Shown here: positions 1 to 5,289 of the stretch, one piece after another
Position numbering within the stretch: the stretch's first letter is position 1
Layout of the letters: every line of letters starts with the position of its first letter
Assembly: GCA_030148625.1 (NCBI GenBank)
Contig: JASBTC010000355.1
Location: 1 to 5,535, forward strand
Direction: 5' to 3'
Source of the DNA: Sphingobium sp.
GTDB taxonomy: Bacteria > Pseudomonadota > Alphaproteobacteria > Sphingomonadales > Sphingomonadaceae
Length of the DNA: 5,535 nucleotides
Translations under genes and position numbers: made by a program
The notes under the pieces: model-generated
What the model was told of the DNA's origin: nothing
The model's database searches: none
Seen by the model: the letters and a program-made list of their open reading frames with translations, nothing else

Positions 1-1
1 C

Positions 2-511
2 ACCTATATGCAGAAATTCCTGGTCAACACCGCCGGCATGTCGACCCAGTCGGCCAGCGGCGTGATGACCGGTGCGGTCGTCGTCTTCATGTTGCTGCAG
101 CCCGCGATCGGGCGGCTTTCGGACACGATCGGCCGACGCACCTGCCTGCTGATCTTTTCGGGGCTGATGACCTTCGGCGCGGTGCCTTTGCTCACCGCGC
201 TGTCGGGGGCGAACACGCCGCTGGGCGCATTCGCTCTGGTCGTCGCGGCGCTGGTGATCCTGAGTTTCTACACATCGGTCAGTGGGTTGTTCAAAGCCGA
301 GCTGTTCCCGGCGCATGTCCGCGCGCTCGGCGTCGGCTTCGCGCACAGCGTCGCCGCCGCGATCTTCGGGGGCACTGCGGAATATGTCGCGCTGCTGTGT
401 AAGCAGATGGGGCATGAAAGCGTCTTCTACTGGTATGTCGCCTTCGCCGCGGGCACCGCGTTCCTGACGGCTTTGCTCATGCCCGAGCCGAGCAAGACCG
501 GGAAGCTTTAG
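2..511 (+). CDS. kgtP: Alpha-ketoglutarate permease, MFS/MHS family (3' part only)
   Basis: The reading frame is open from the window edge to the TAG at 509-511, so the true start lies upstream; the ATG at position 8 is internal. About 170 residues are visible, roughly the last 40% of a ~430-residue transporter. The opening TYMQKFLVNTAGM, the loop RLSDTIGRRT (the MFS cytoplasmic-loop signature between helices 8 and 9), the stretch SFYTSVSGLFKAELFPAHVRALGVG and the segment AIFGGTAEYVALL closely match E. coli KgtP as I remember it. About five hydrophobic segments (TM8-12) are present. Known members are inner-membrane symporters importing 2-oxoglutarate with H+. Related MHS transporters carry other dicarboxylates, shikimate or betaines, so the substrate is less certain than the family. 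No functional link to the downstream genes is visible. Confidence 0.88.
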   Translation, partial: TYMQKFLVNTAGMSTQSASGVMTGAVVVFMLLQPAIGRLSDTIGRRTCLLIFSGLMTFGAVPLLTALSGANTPLGAFALVVAALVILSFYTSVSGLFKAELFPAHVRALGVGFAHSVAAAIFGGTAEYVALLCKQMGHESVFYWYVAFAAGTAFLTALLMPEPSKTGKL

Positions 512-559
512 GACGTCCCGAACAACCCGGTTCTACAGGATTGGAGACCTTGCTAAGAC

Positions 560-604
560 ACCCCTGATTCTGCCGGGTCTTGGGCAGAGATCTGTAGCAG
601 GGGT
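560..604 (+). promoter_or_regulatory. Nested stem-loop in the leader of the 611 gene, covering its ribosome binding site
   Basis: The outer arms ACCCCTG (560-566) and CAGGGGT (598-604) are perfect complements. They enclose an inner hairpin, TCTGCC (569-574) with GGCAGA (583-588) and an 8-nt loop. The right outer arm contains AGGGG (599-603), the Shine-Dalgarno sequence of the gene starting at 611. If transcription starts upstream of 560, the leader could hide that site. It could instead act in the decay or termination of the kgtP transcript, but no T tract follows. The pairing is seen; any function is inferred. Confidence 0.4.
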
Positions 605-610
605 TAGCGT

Positions 611-1441
611 ATGCGTTTTCGTTCCGTCATTGTTTTTGCCGGTTTTTGCGTTCCGGCCGTTGCGCAGGCGACGACCTGCGAAGAGAGTTTCGCCAAGACC
701 GGATCGCCGATCGGTGGCTTGCGCTTTTCCGCGTCGACCACGGTTCCCAATCTGGCGCCGGCCAGCGCGATCGGCCAGATGCGCGGGATCGCGGTCAGCA
801 AGGGTTATGACGTGCTCGCGGCAGAGGCCGAGGACGGCAGCATGCTGATCGAGCAGCCGCAGACCGGCAAGGCGCGCGCCTTTCCAATCACGATCACCGC
901 GACCTCCAGCGCCGGCGTCGGCACCGTGCTGATGGAAGCGAAACTGCGCGCCGGCATGATGGCCGGATCCGATGGCGCGAAGACCGAGATGTGCGCCATG
1001 CTCAACCAGCTCAAGGGCGGAAAGGCGGGTGCTGCCGCCGCGTCGAGCGGCATGAAGGCGGTCGGCACCTCCGCGCCGCTGGCGATCGGCGCGCTCGCTC
1101 TGTCGCACCAGATTTCCAAGGATACCGAACGCAATGCCGCGGCCGTGCCGCTGCGCTACAAGGGCAAGACCTTCATCGTCGACGGCCTTGTCGATTTCGT
1201 CACCAAGGACGGCGACGCCTATCGGGTCGGCTACAAGATCCCGCATCCTTATGAGGAAGTGCTGCGTCTGCCCAACGCCGCGCCGTTCAAGACCGACATC
1301 ATGTGCATGATGGCCAAGGGGCAGGCGGCGTACACGCTCCAGCTCAAGCCGGGAAAAAGCATCAAGCTCAGCGGCGTCTATGACAATTTCAGCGAAGCCC
1401 GCCATGTGCTGTGGCTCAGGGATTGCCGCCCCGCCAAGTGA
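611..1441 (+). CDS. Secreted protein of unknown function with a possible C-terminal OB-fold domain
   Basis: A 276-residue protein. The ATG at 611 is preceded by AGGGG at a 7-nt spacing. Residues 1-20 form a short Sec signal peptide: R2 and R4, a hydrophobic core VIVFAGFCV, and a likely signal peptidase I site after AVAQA. The mature protein has four cysteines (C23, C128, C232, C272), which suits two disulfides in the periplasm. Residues 21-130 are an alternating strand/helix region I do not recognise. Residues ~145-178 are Ala/Gly-rich and hydrophobic. Residues ~180-276 carry the pattern YKGK-x-F-x-V-x-G ... I-x-C ... LKPGKSIKLSGVY ... LWLRDC, which resembles the secreted OB-fold family called tRNA_anti-like; this is inferred from pattern only. 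The next gene, marR, begins 47 bp after the stop but has its own promoter, so co-transcription is not needed. Coding status is well supported; function is unknown. Confidence 0.8.
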   Translation: MRFRSVIVFAGFCVPAVAQATTCEESFAKTGSPIGGLRFSASTTVPNLAPASAIGQMRGIAVSKGYDVLAAEAEDGSMLIEQPQTGKARAFPITITATSSAGVGTVLMEAKLRAGMMAGSDGAKTEMCAMLNQLKGGKAGAAAASSGMKAVGTSAPLAIGALALSHQISKDTERNAAAVPLRYKGKTFIVDGLVDFVTKDGDAYRVGYKIPHPYEEVLRLPNAAPFKTDIMCMMAKGQAAYTLQLKPGKSIKLSGVYDNFSEARHVLWLRDCRPAK

Positions 1442-1454
1442 CGCCGCGCTCGCG

Positions 1455-1482
1455 TTGACAATTAGGTTGCTATCAACATAAT
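1455..1482 (+). promoter_or_regulatory. Sigma-70-type promoter of the marR gene
   Basis: TTGACA (1455-1460), a perfect -35 consensus, is followed after 16 bp by CATAAT (1477-1482), which matches the TATAAT -10 box at 5 of 6 positions. The predicted transcription start, about 7 nt downstream, falls at or next to the ATG at 1489. This gives either a leaderless mRNA or a very short leader serving the in-frame ATG at 1501. Confidence 0.7.
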
Positions 1483-1484
1483 TG
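1459..1484. promoter_or_regulatory. Probable MarR operator overlapping the promoter
   Basis: An inverted repeat with 11-bp arms, CAATTAGGTTG (1459-1469) and CAACATAATTG (1474-1484), matches at 10 of 11 positions around the centre CTAT. AT-rich palindromes with GTTG/CAAC inner halves are typical of MarR-family dimers. The repeat covers the promoter spacer and the whole -10 box directly in front of a marR gene, so autorepression is the simplest reading. No second copy was found in the divergent spacer at 2693-2930. Confidence 0.72.
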
Positions 1485-1488
1485 CCCG

Positions 1489-1929
1489 ATGGCGGACGAC
1501 ATGACGGTCCCGTTCGAAACCACGCTGCATGTGCGCGATCATTGCCTGTGCCTCGCCACGCAGCGGGCGGCACGGGCATTGGCGCGCCGCTTCGACGACG
1601 CGCTGCGGCCGGTGGGGCTGACCAGCGGTCAATTCTCGCTGCTGATGTCTCTCAACCGGCCGGCACCGCCGAAAATGGGCGCGGTCGCATCGCTGCTGGC
1701 GATGGATCGCACGACGCTGACCGCCAATCTCAAGCCACTCGAACGGCGCGGCCTGCTCGAAACCAGAGTCGATCCGGGTGATCGGCGCGGGCGACTGCTG
1801 ATGCTGACCGATGCGGGGCGGGACGCGTTGCGACGCGCGATACCGATCTGGGAAGCGACCCATGGAGAGGTCGAGGGGGCGCTGGCGGCGCCGGATGCCT
1901 TGCGTGCCGGGCTTCGGGCGCTGGCCTGA
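1489..1929 (+). CDS. MarR-family transcriptional regulator
   Basis: A 146-residue protein of usual MarR length. It has an N-terminal dimerisation helix (residues ~12-40), a winged helix-turn-helix with recognition region MDRTTLTANLKPLERRGLL (72-90), and the conserved wing DPGDRRGRLLMLTDAG (95-110). It would act as a DNA-binding dimer whose repression is relieved by a ligand or by oxidation. Start choice is open: the ATG at 1489 sits at the predicted transcription start with no ribosome binding site, while the ATG at 1501 (MTVPFET) has a modest GGCGGA 4 nt upstream. The shorter form loses only MADD. Two cysteines, C19 and C21, lie in the first helix; C21 is the same distance from the GLT motif as the peroxide-sensing cysteine of OhrR. 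The effector is unknown. The gene converges on the DJ-1-like gene with a 58-bp gap. Confidence 0.92.
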   Translation: MADDMTVPFETTLHVRDHCLCLATQRAARALARRFDDALRPVGLTSGQFSLLMSLNRPAPPKMGAVASLLAMDRTTLTANLKPLERRGLLETRVDPGDRRGRLLMLTDAGRDALRRAIPIWEATHGEVEGALAAPDALRAGLRALA

Positions 1930-1950
1930 CAAACGCTGCTCTGTGATGAT

Positions 1951-1978
1951 GGAGGCCGGGTGATGCGACCCAGCCTCC
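1951..1978. terminator. Hairpin between convergent genes, possible two-way terminator
   Basis: GGAGGC (1951-1956) plus GGGT (1958-1961) pair with ACCC (1968-1971) plus GCCTCC (1973-1978) across one C/A mismatch, with a 6-nt loop, GATGCG. It lies in the 58-bp gap between the stops of marR and the DJ-1-like gene, so it could serve transcripts from both strands. There is no run of T on either side, so intrinsic termination may be weak. Confidence 0.5.
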
Positions 1979-1987
1979 GCCATCGCG

Positions 1988-2692
1988 TCAGGCGGCCGCC
2001 TGCGCCTTCCTTTCCAGATGCGCCAGGATCGCCAGCGCCAGCGGATCGGCGGAGGCCGGGTTCTGGCCGGTGAACAGCGGCGGATCGGTCACGACATGCG
2101 CGGCGAGCGGGGCGGCGGCGGTGTAGATGCCGCGCAGCTTGCGCAGCATTTCCTCGGGCAGGACGGGCACGATCCGGTCGAGGCCCATCATCACATCCTC
2201 GGCATTGCTGATCGCGGTGACCTGGCGGTTCTTGACCAGCGGCTCGCCATTGGCGTCGACCGCCTGGACCAGACCGATCACGCCGTGACAGACGCCCGCG
2301 ATCACCTTGTCCGCCGCGAAATAGCTTTCGACGATCGCCTTCAGCGCCGGGTTGCCCGGAAAGTCCCAGGTGGTGGCGGCGCCGCCGACCATGAAGACGC
2401 CGTCATATGCCTGCGCGTCGATGCGATCGAGCGGAACCGTATCCGCCATCGCGGCGCCGGCGGCCGGATCTGCCAGGAAGCGGCGGCCCGCCTCGCTCAC
2501 CCAATTATCCTCGATGCTCATCGGATCGACGGGGGCGGCGCCACCCTTGGGCGACGCGATGGTGATGCTGTGGCCGGCATCGATGAAGCGCCAATAGGGC
2601 GCGGCCAGTTCCTCCAGCCAGCTGCCTGTCTTGTTGCCGGTCGTGCCAAGCTCCCCATGTGAGGTGACGACGAAAAGGAAATTCTTGCTCAT
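1988..2692 (-). CDS. DJ-1/PfpI-superfamily protein, Hsp31-like
   Basis: A 234-residue protein when read from MSKNFLFVVTSHGELG. The frame stays open upstream to 2815, but those 41 residues (MPGRRTPVRK...) have no family likeness. The internal Met begins directly at the first beta strand and has GGGAG about 10 nt upstream, so 2692 is preferred. The nucleophile elbow AGVCHG places C135 and H136. E28 in WLEELAAPY fits the conserved glutamate. TGQNPASA (208-215) is typical of Hsp31-like members. Length and spacing fit yeast Hsp31 (E30, C138, H139). Characterised relatives are cytosolic glyoxalase III, deglycase or holdase-type stress proteins that handle methylglyoxal and other reactive carbonyls; others are hydrolases or isonitrile hydratases. 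The third catalytic acid is unassigned, with E165 a candidate. It is divergent from the Rieske operon; a carbonyl-detoxifying role alongside it is a guess. Confidence 0.9.
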   Translation of the reverse strand: MSKNFLFVVTSHGELGTTGNKTGSWLEELAAPYWRFIDAGHSITIASPKGGAAPVDPMSIEDNWVSEAGRRFLADPAAGAAMADTVPLDRIDAQAYDGVFMVGGAATTWDFPGNPALKAIVESYFAADKVIAGVCHGVIGLVQAVDANGEPLVKNRQVTAISNAEDVMMGLDRIVPVLPEEMLRKLRGIYTAAAPLAAHVVTDPPLFTGQNPASADPLALAILAHLERKAQAAA

Positions 2693-2930
2693 CCAGACAG
2701 GCTCCCGTCCCGGGGTTTTCGATGACGGGCTTGTCCCACAGCGCGGGGCCGCCACCCACTCGTCCGATCGGTCAGAACGCCCGTCCTTTCGGACAGGCGT
2801 GCGCCTGCCCGGCAAAGGTCAGGCCGGGGCGATGGGGCACCCGTCCTATTGGGCGGGTAGGCATGGGGGCCATGCTGCGACAGTTTCGCTGACGGAACCC
2901 ACCGACTCTCATATCTGATGGAGGCGCGCC
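2693..2930. other. Divergent spacer rich in inverted repeats
   Basis: This 238-bp gap between the starts of the DJ-1-like and Rieske genes holds no convincing gene. Inverted repeats: CCCGTC/GACGGG (2704-2709 and 2724-2729); CGCCCGTCC/GGACAGGCG (2778-2786 and 2791-2799, one mismatch, loop TTTC); CAGGCG/CGCCTG (2794-2799 and 2802-2807), which competes with the previous one; CCCGGC/GCCGGG (2808-2813 and 2823-2828); ACCCGTCC/GGGCGGGT (2839-2846 and 2851-2858, one G-U wobble in RNA); and GCATGG/CCATGC (2861-2866 and 2870-2875). CCCGTCC occurs three times, at 2704, 2780 and 2840. Promoters for both genes should lie here, but I see no clear -35/-10 pair. The Rieske ribosome binding site GGAGG is at 2920-2924. 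Confidence 0.55.
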
Positions 2931-3965
2931 ATGTCGCTCGATGATCCCCGGACCCAGCCCCGCGCGGCAACGAAGGCGCCCGAAATCTTCCGCCGTGCAT
3001 TCGGCAAGTCGGTGCCGTTCGAAGGCGAAGGGGGCACCTTCACCCAAAGCTGGTATCCGATCTGCATGTCGAGCGCTGCGACGTCGGACTTTGTGCGCGG
3101 TTTCGATTTCCTCGACGGCCGCGTCATCGCCTTTCGCGACAAGGACGGCAATCCGCACGTCATGAGCGCCTATTGCCCGCATCTCGGCGCCGACCTGTCG
3201 ATCGGCGACATGATCGACGGCAATGTCCGCTGCGTCTATCACCACTGGAAATACGGCGCCGATGGCCGCTGCAGCGGCATGCCGAGCAAGGATCCGATCC
3301 CCGGCACCGCGCGACTGTTCAAATTCCCGGTCTGCGAGAAATACGGGATCCTTTGGGCCTATAATGGGTTGGAGCCGCATTACGAGCTGCCCGATTTCAA
3401 ATTCCCGCACGAGGATCTGGTGTTCAAGACCAAGGTCTTTGGCGAGGAAGTGCCCGTCGATCCCTGGGTGCTGTGCGCCAACACCCCCGACATGCAGCAT
3501 ATCCGCTATCTGCACGGCATAGAGATCAACGGCGACAATCCGCACGAGGCGGTCGAATGGACCGACCATTCGATGTTCTACGAATTCGAAGGCACGCATG
3601 TGACGGGCGATCCGGTGAAGCACCGCATTGGCATCGTCGGCACCAGCATGTATTTCCAGAGCACCGAATTCGCGGGCCAATGGTTCGGCTTCGTTTCGCC
3701 CTTCACGCTGACCCGCCCGGGCCGCTCGACCGTGTTCATCACCGTCTGCGCGCGCAAGGACATGGGCACGCCCGAGGAAGTCGACCAGTTCCTCGAAGCG
3801 ATCGCCGAGATGGAGACGCGCGTCGTGCTCGACGATCTGATGAACATGCAGACCATCCATCTGCAACCCGGCACGCTGACCCGCAGCGACCTGACCCTGG
3901 CGCGCTTCTTCGATTATATGCGCGACTATCCGCGCGCTCATCCGTCTGCGGAGTTCATCCGCTGA
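2931..3965 (+). CDS. Rieske non-heme iron oxygenase, alpha subunit, KshA-like
   Basis: A 344-residue protein; its ATG follows GGAGG by 6 nt. The N-terminal Rieske domain (about 38-145) binds [2Fe-2S] through C82-P-H84 and C101-V-Y-H104 (C-X-H-X16-C-X2-H). The catalytic domain carries N184-TP-D187-MQ-H190-IRYL-H195: H190 and H195 bind the mononuclear iron, and D187 bridges to the neighbouring subunit's Rieske centre. D302 (or D301) is the likely third ligand. The segment GADGRCSGMP after the Rieske motif and the N-x2-D-M-x-H-x3-Y/I-x-H pattern recall 3-ketosteroid 9-alpha-hydroxylase (KshA) and related monooxygenases, so an alpha-only trimer is likely. The enzyme uses O2 and electrons from a reductase or ferredoxin, not encoded here. 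The gene is first in an operon with the molybdenum hydroxylase genes and overlaps the next gene by 4 nt. The substrate is unknown; an aromatic, heterocyclic or steroid-like compound is possible. Confidence 0.93.
   Translation: MSLDDPRTQPRAATKAPEIFRRAFGKSVPFEGEGGTFTQSWYPICMSSAATSDFVRGFDFLDGRVIAFRDKDGNPHVMSAYCPHLGADLSIGDMIDGNVRCVYHHWKYGADGRCSGMPSKDPIPGTARLFKFPVCEKYGILWAYNGLEPHYELPDFKFPHEDLVFKTKVFGEEVPVDPWVLCANTPDMQHIRYLHGIEINGDNPHEAVEWTDHSMFYEFEGTHVTGDPVKHRIGIVGTSMYFQSTEFAGQWFGFVSPFTLTRPGRSTVFITVCARKDMGTPEEVDQFLEAIAEMETRVVLDDLMNMQTIHLQPGTLTRSDLTLARFFDYMRDYPRAHPSAEFIR
3950..3953 (+). promoter_or_regulatory. Ribosome binding site supporting a CTG start at 3962
   Basis: GGAG at 3950-3953, inside the end of the Rieske gene, lies 8 nt before the CTG at 3962. 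No ATG, GTG or TTG in the FAD-subunit frame lies near this point. The site therefore decides the start of the next gene. Confidence 0.55.
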
Positions 3966-4771
3966 CGGCCAGCCGGCATTATGATGCGCCCGAGGATGTC
4001 GACGGCCTGCTCGCGCTGCTGGCCGCCGATCCCGATGCGATGATCCTGGCCGGGGGGCATAGTCTGCTGCCCGCGCTCGCCCTGCGCGGGCAACGATCGG
4101 GGCGGCTGGTCGATATCGGGCGGATCGCGGCGCTGAAACGGATTGCGCTGAACGATCGGGGCGCCGTGATCGGGGCCGGGGTGACGCTCTCGGCGATCCT
4201 CGCCTCGCCGGTCGCGGCGGCCTTGCCGGCGCTGACGCAGGCGCTGCGCTTCGTCGGCAATCATGTCGTGCGCAACCGTGCGACTTTGGGCGGATGCCTG
4301 GGCTGGGCCGATCCGCGCGGCGAAGTGCCGCTGATCCTGGCGGCGCACGACGCGGTGATCGTCACCAGCCGGCGGACGATCGCGGCGGAGGATTTCATCA
4401 CCGGCCCGTTCGCGACCGCGCTGGAACCGGGCGAAGCGATTTTGGAGGTTCTTGTCCCGCCGCCGCCGCCAATCGCCTTCGACGAAGTGCTCGGGCGCAA
4501 TTCGACGGGGCGGGCGATCCTGTCCGCCGCGTGCGCGATATCGTCCGACGGATCGGTGCGGCTGTCATTGGGCGGGCTGGTCGACCGGCCCGTGCGCAGC
4601 GCCGCCTTGCCCTGTGCCGATGCTGATGCGCTCGATGCGCTGGCGGTCGGCTTCGTCGCCGGGATGCTGGCACGATATCCGGCGCTGCCCGACGCCAGCA
4701 CGATCGATTATCGCCGGACGATCGCACCGCGGCTGTTGCGGCGCTGCCATATGCGGGCGGCCTCGGCATGA
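3962..4771 (+). CDS. Molybdenum hydroxylase FAD-binding (medium) subunit, CoxM-like
   Basis: A 269-residue protein if begun at CTG 3962, whose last two bases start the Rieske stop (CTGA overlap). The family's N-terminal segment matches from SRHYDAPEDVDGLLALL. The next in-frame ATG (residue 27) would delete the first strand and helix just before the FAD site. FAD-binding motifs are ILAGGHSLLP (28-37) and RNRATLGGCLGWADP (104-118). The C-terminal domain, ending IDYRRTIAPRLLRR (248-261), is the CO_deh_flav_C type. A run of five prolines at 166-170 precedes it. Length is near the usual 270-290. In this family the subunit takes electrons from the two [2Fe-2S] clusters of the small subunit and passes them to an acceptor (NAD+, quinone or O2). 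The small-subunit gene follows with an ATGA overlap. The family assignment is firm; the start codon is inferred. Confidence 0.9.
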   Translation: MTASRHYDAPEDVDGLLALLAADPDAMILAGGHSLLPALALRGQRSGRLVDIGRIAALKRIALNDRGAVIGAGVTLSAILASPVAAALPALTQALRFVGNHVVRNRATLGGCLGWADPRGEVPLILAAHDAVIVTSRRTIAAEDFITGPFATALEPGEAILEVLVPPPPPIAFDEVLGRNSTGRAILSAACAISSDGSVRLSLGGLVDRPVRSAALPCADADALDALAVGFVAGMLARYPALPDASTIDYRRTIAPRLLRRCHMRAASA

Positions 4772-5247
4772 GCGCAGCGACCGTCAATGGCGAGCGTCGG
4801 ACGCTCGATGCCACGGGCTGGACCAGCCTTGCCGACTGGCTGCGCGACGATCTTCATCTGTCGGGTACACGGATCGGTTGCGGCGAGGGGGTATGCGGCA
4901 GCTGCACCGTGCTGATCGACGGAGAGCCGGTGCGCAGCTGCCTGACGCTCGCCGCCCAGGCGGCGGATTGTGCGGTCGTCACCGTCGAGGGACTGGCCGC
5001 CGATCCCGAGGGCGCCGCGATCCAGCGCGCCTTTGCCGATCATCATGCCGCGCAATGCGGCTTCTGCACCTCGGGCATGCTCGCGGTGGTGCGGCATTAT
5101 CTGGCGGACGATGGCGTGCCCGATCATGGCGACGAGGCTGCGATCCGGTCCGCGCTCAACGCGGTGATCTGCCGCTGCACCGGCTATCAACCGATCGTCG
5201 CGGCGGTGAAGGCCGTGGTGAAACAGCGGGAGGCCGGGCGTGGTTAG
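4768..5247 (+). CDS. Molybdenum hydroxylase 2x[2Fe-2S] (small) subunit, CoxS-like
   Basis: A 159-residue protein starting at the ATG of an ATGA overlap with the FAD-subunit stop. The plant-type [2Fe-2S] cluster is bound by C38, C43, C46 (GCGEGVCGSC) and C58. The second, helical-domain cluster is bound by C97, C100 (QCGFC), C135 and C137 (ICRCTGYQ). All eight ligands are present, and length is typical (150-170). It carries electrons one at a time from the molybdenum centre to FAD. Close relatives include the small subunits of CO dehydrogenase, isoquinoline 1-oxidoreductase, aldehyde dehydrogenases and nicotinate-type hydroxylases; the sequence does not separate them. The C-terminus REAGRG is short, and the gene ends 42 bp before the large-subunit start. 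Confidence 0.95.
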   Translation: MSAATVNGERRTLDATGWTSLADWLRDDLHLSGTRIGCGEGVCGSCTVLIDGEPVRSCLTLAAQAADCAVVTVEGLAADPEGAAIQRAFADHHAAQCGFCTSGMLAVVRHYLADDGVPDHGDEAAIRSALNAVICRCTGYQPIVAAVKAVVKQREAGRG

Positions 5248-5289
5248 GACGGCTCCATTTCAGACTCGGTCCCGCGGGATGATCCGCCG

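Noticed and set aside
533..1579. Minus-strand open frame (348 codons) opposite the secreted-protein gene
   Set aside because: Low-complexity Arg/Gly/Ala/His composition, no recognisable motif, and it runs across the marR promoter. The plus-strand protein has a proper signal peptide.
2693..2815. N-terminal extension of the DJ-1-like protein (41 extra residues)
   Set aside because: The extension is Arg/Pro/Ser-rich, covers the structured spacer, and lacks family similarity. The fold begins exactly at the internal Met at 2692.
2861..2875. GCATGG-GGG-CCATGC palindrome as a specific operator for the Rieske operon
   Set aside because: The match is perfect but short, GC-rich and single-copy; by itself it is not enough to call an operator, so it is listed only as part of the spacer.
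2631..2918. Plus-strand 95-codon frame across the divergent spacer
   Set aside because: It begins inside the DJ-1-like gene on the other strand, lacks a ribosome binding site, and its composition looks like translated non-coding GC-rich DNA.
2693..2930. A second MarR operator controlling the Rieske or DJ-1-like gene
   Set aside because: I found no GTTG or CAAC half-sites in this spacer, so nothing there resembles the palindrome in front of marR.
2772..3941. Long minus-strand open frame (389 codons) opposite the Rieske gene
   Set aside because: It is a codon-bias mirror of the Rieske gene: His-, Asp- and Ala-rich with no domain pattern, and the plus strand has complete metal-binding motifs and a good ribosome binding site.
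3473..3961. Long N-terminal extension of the FAD subunit back to the ATG at 3473
   Set aside because: These codons are the out-of-frame shadow of the Rieske gene (Arg/His/Pro-rich); FAD-subunit homology begins only after 3962.
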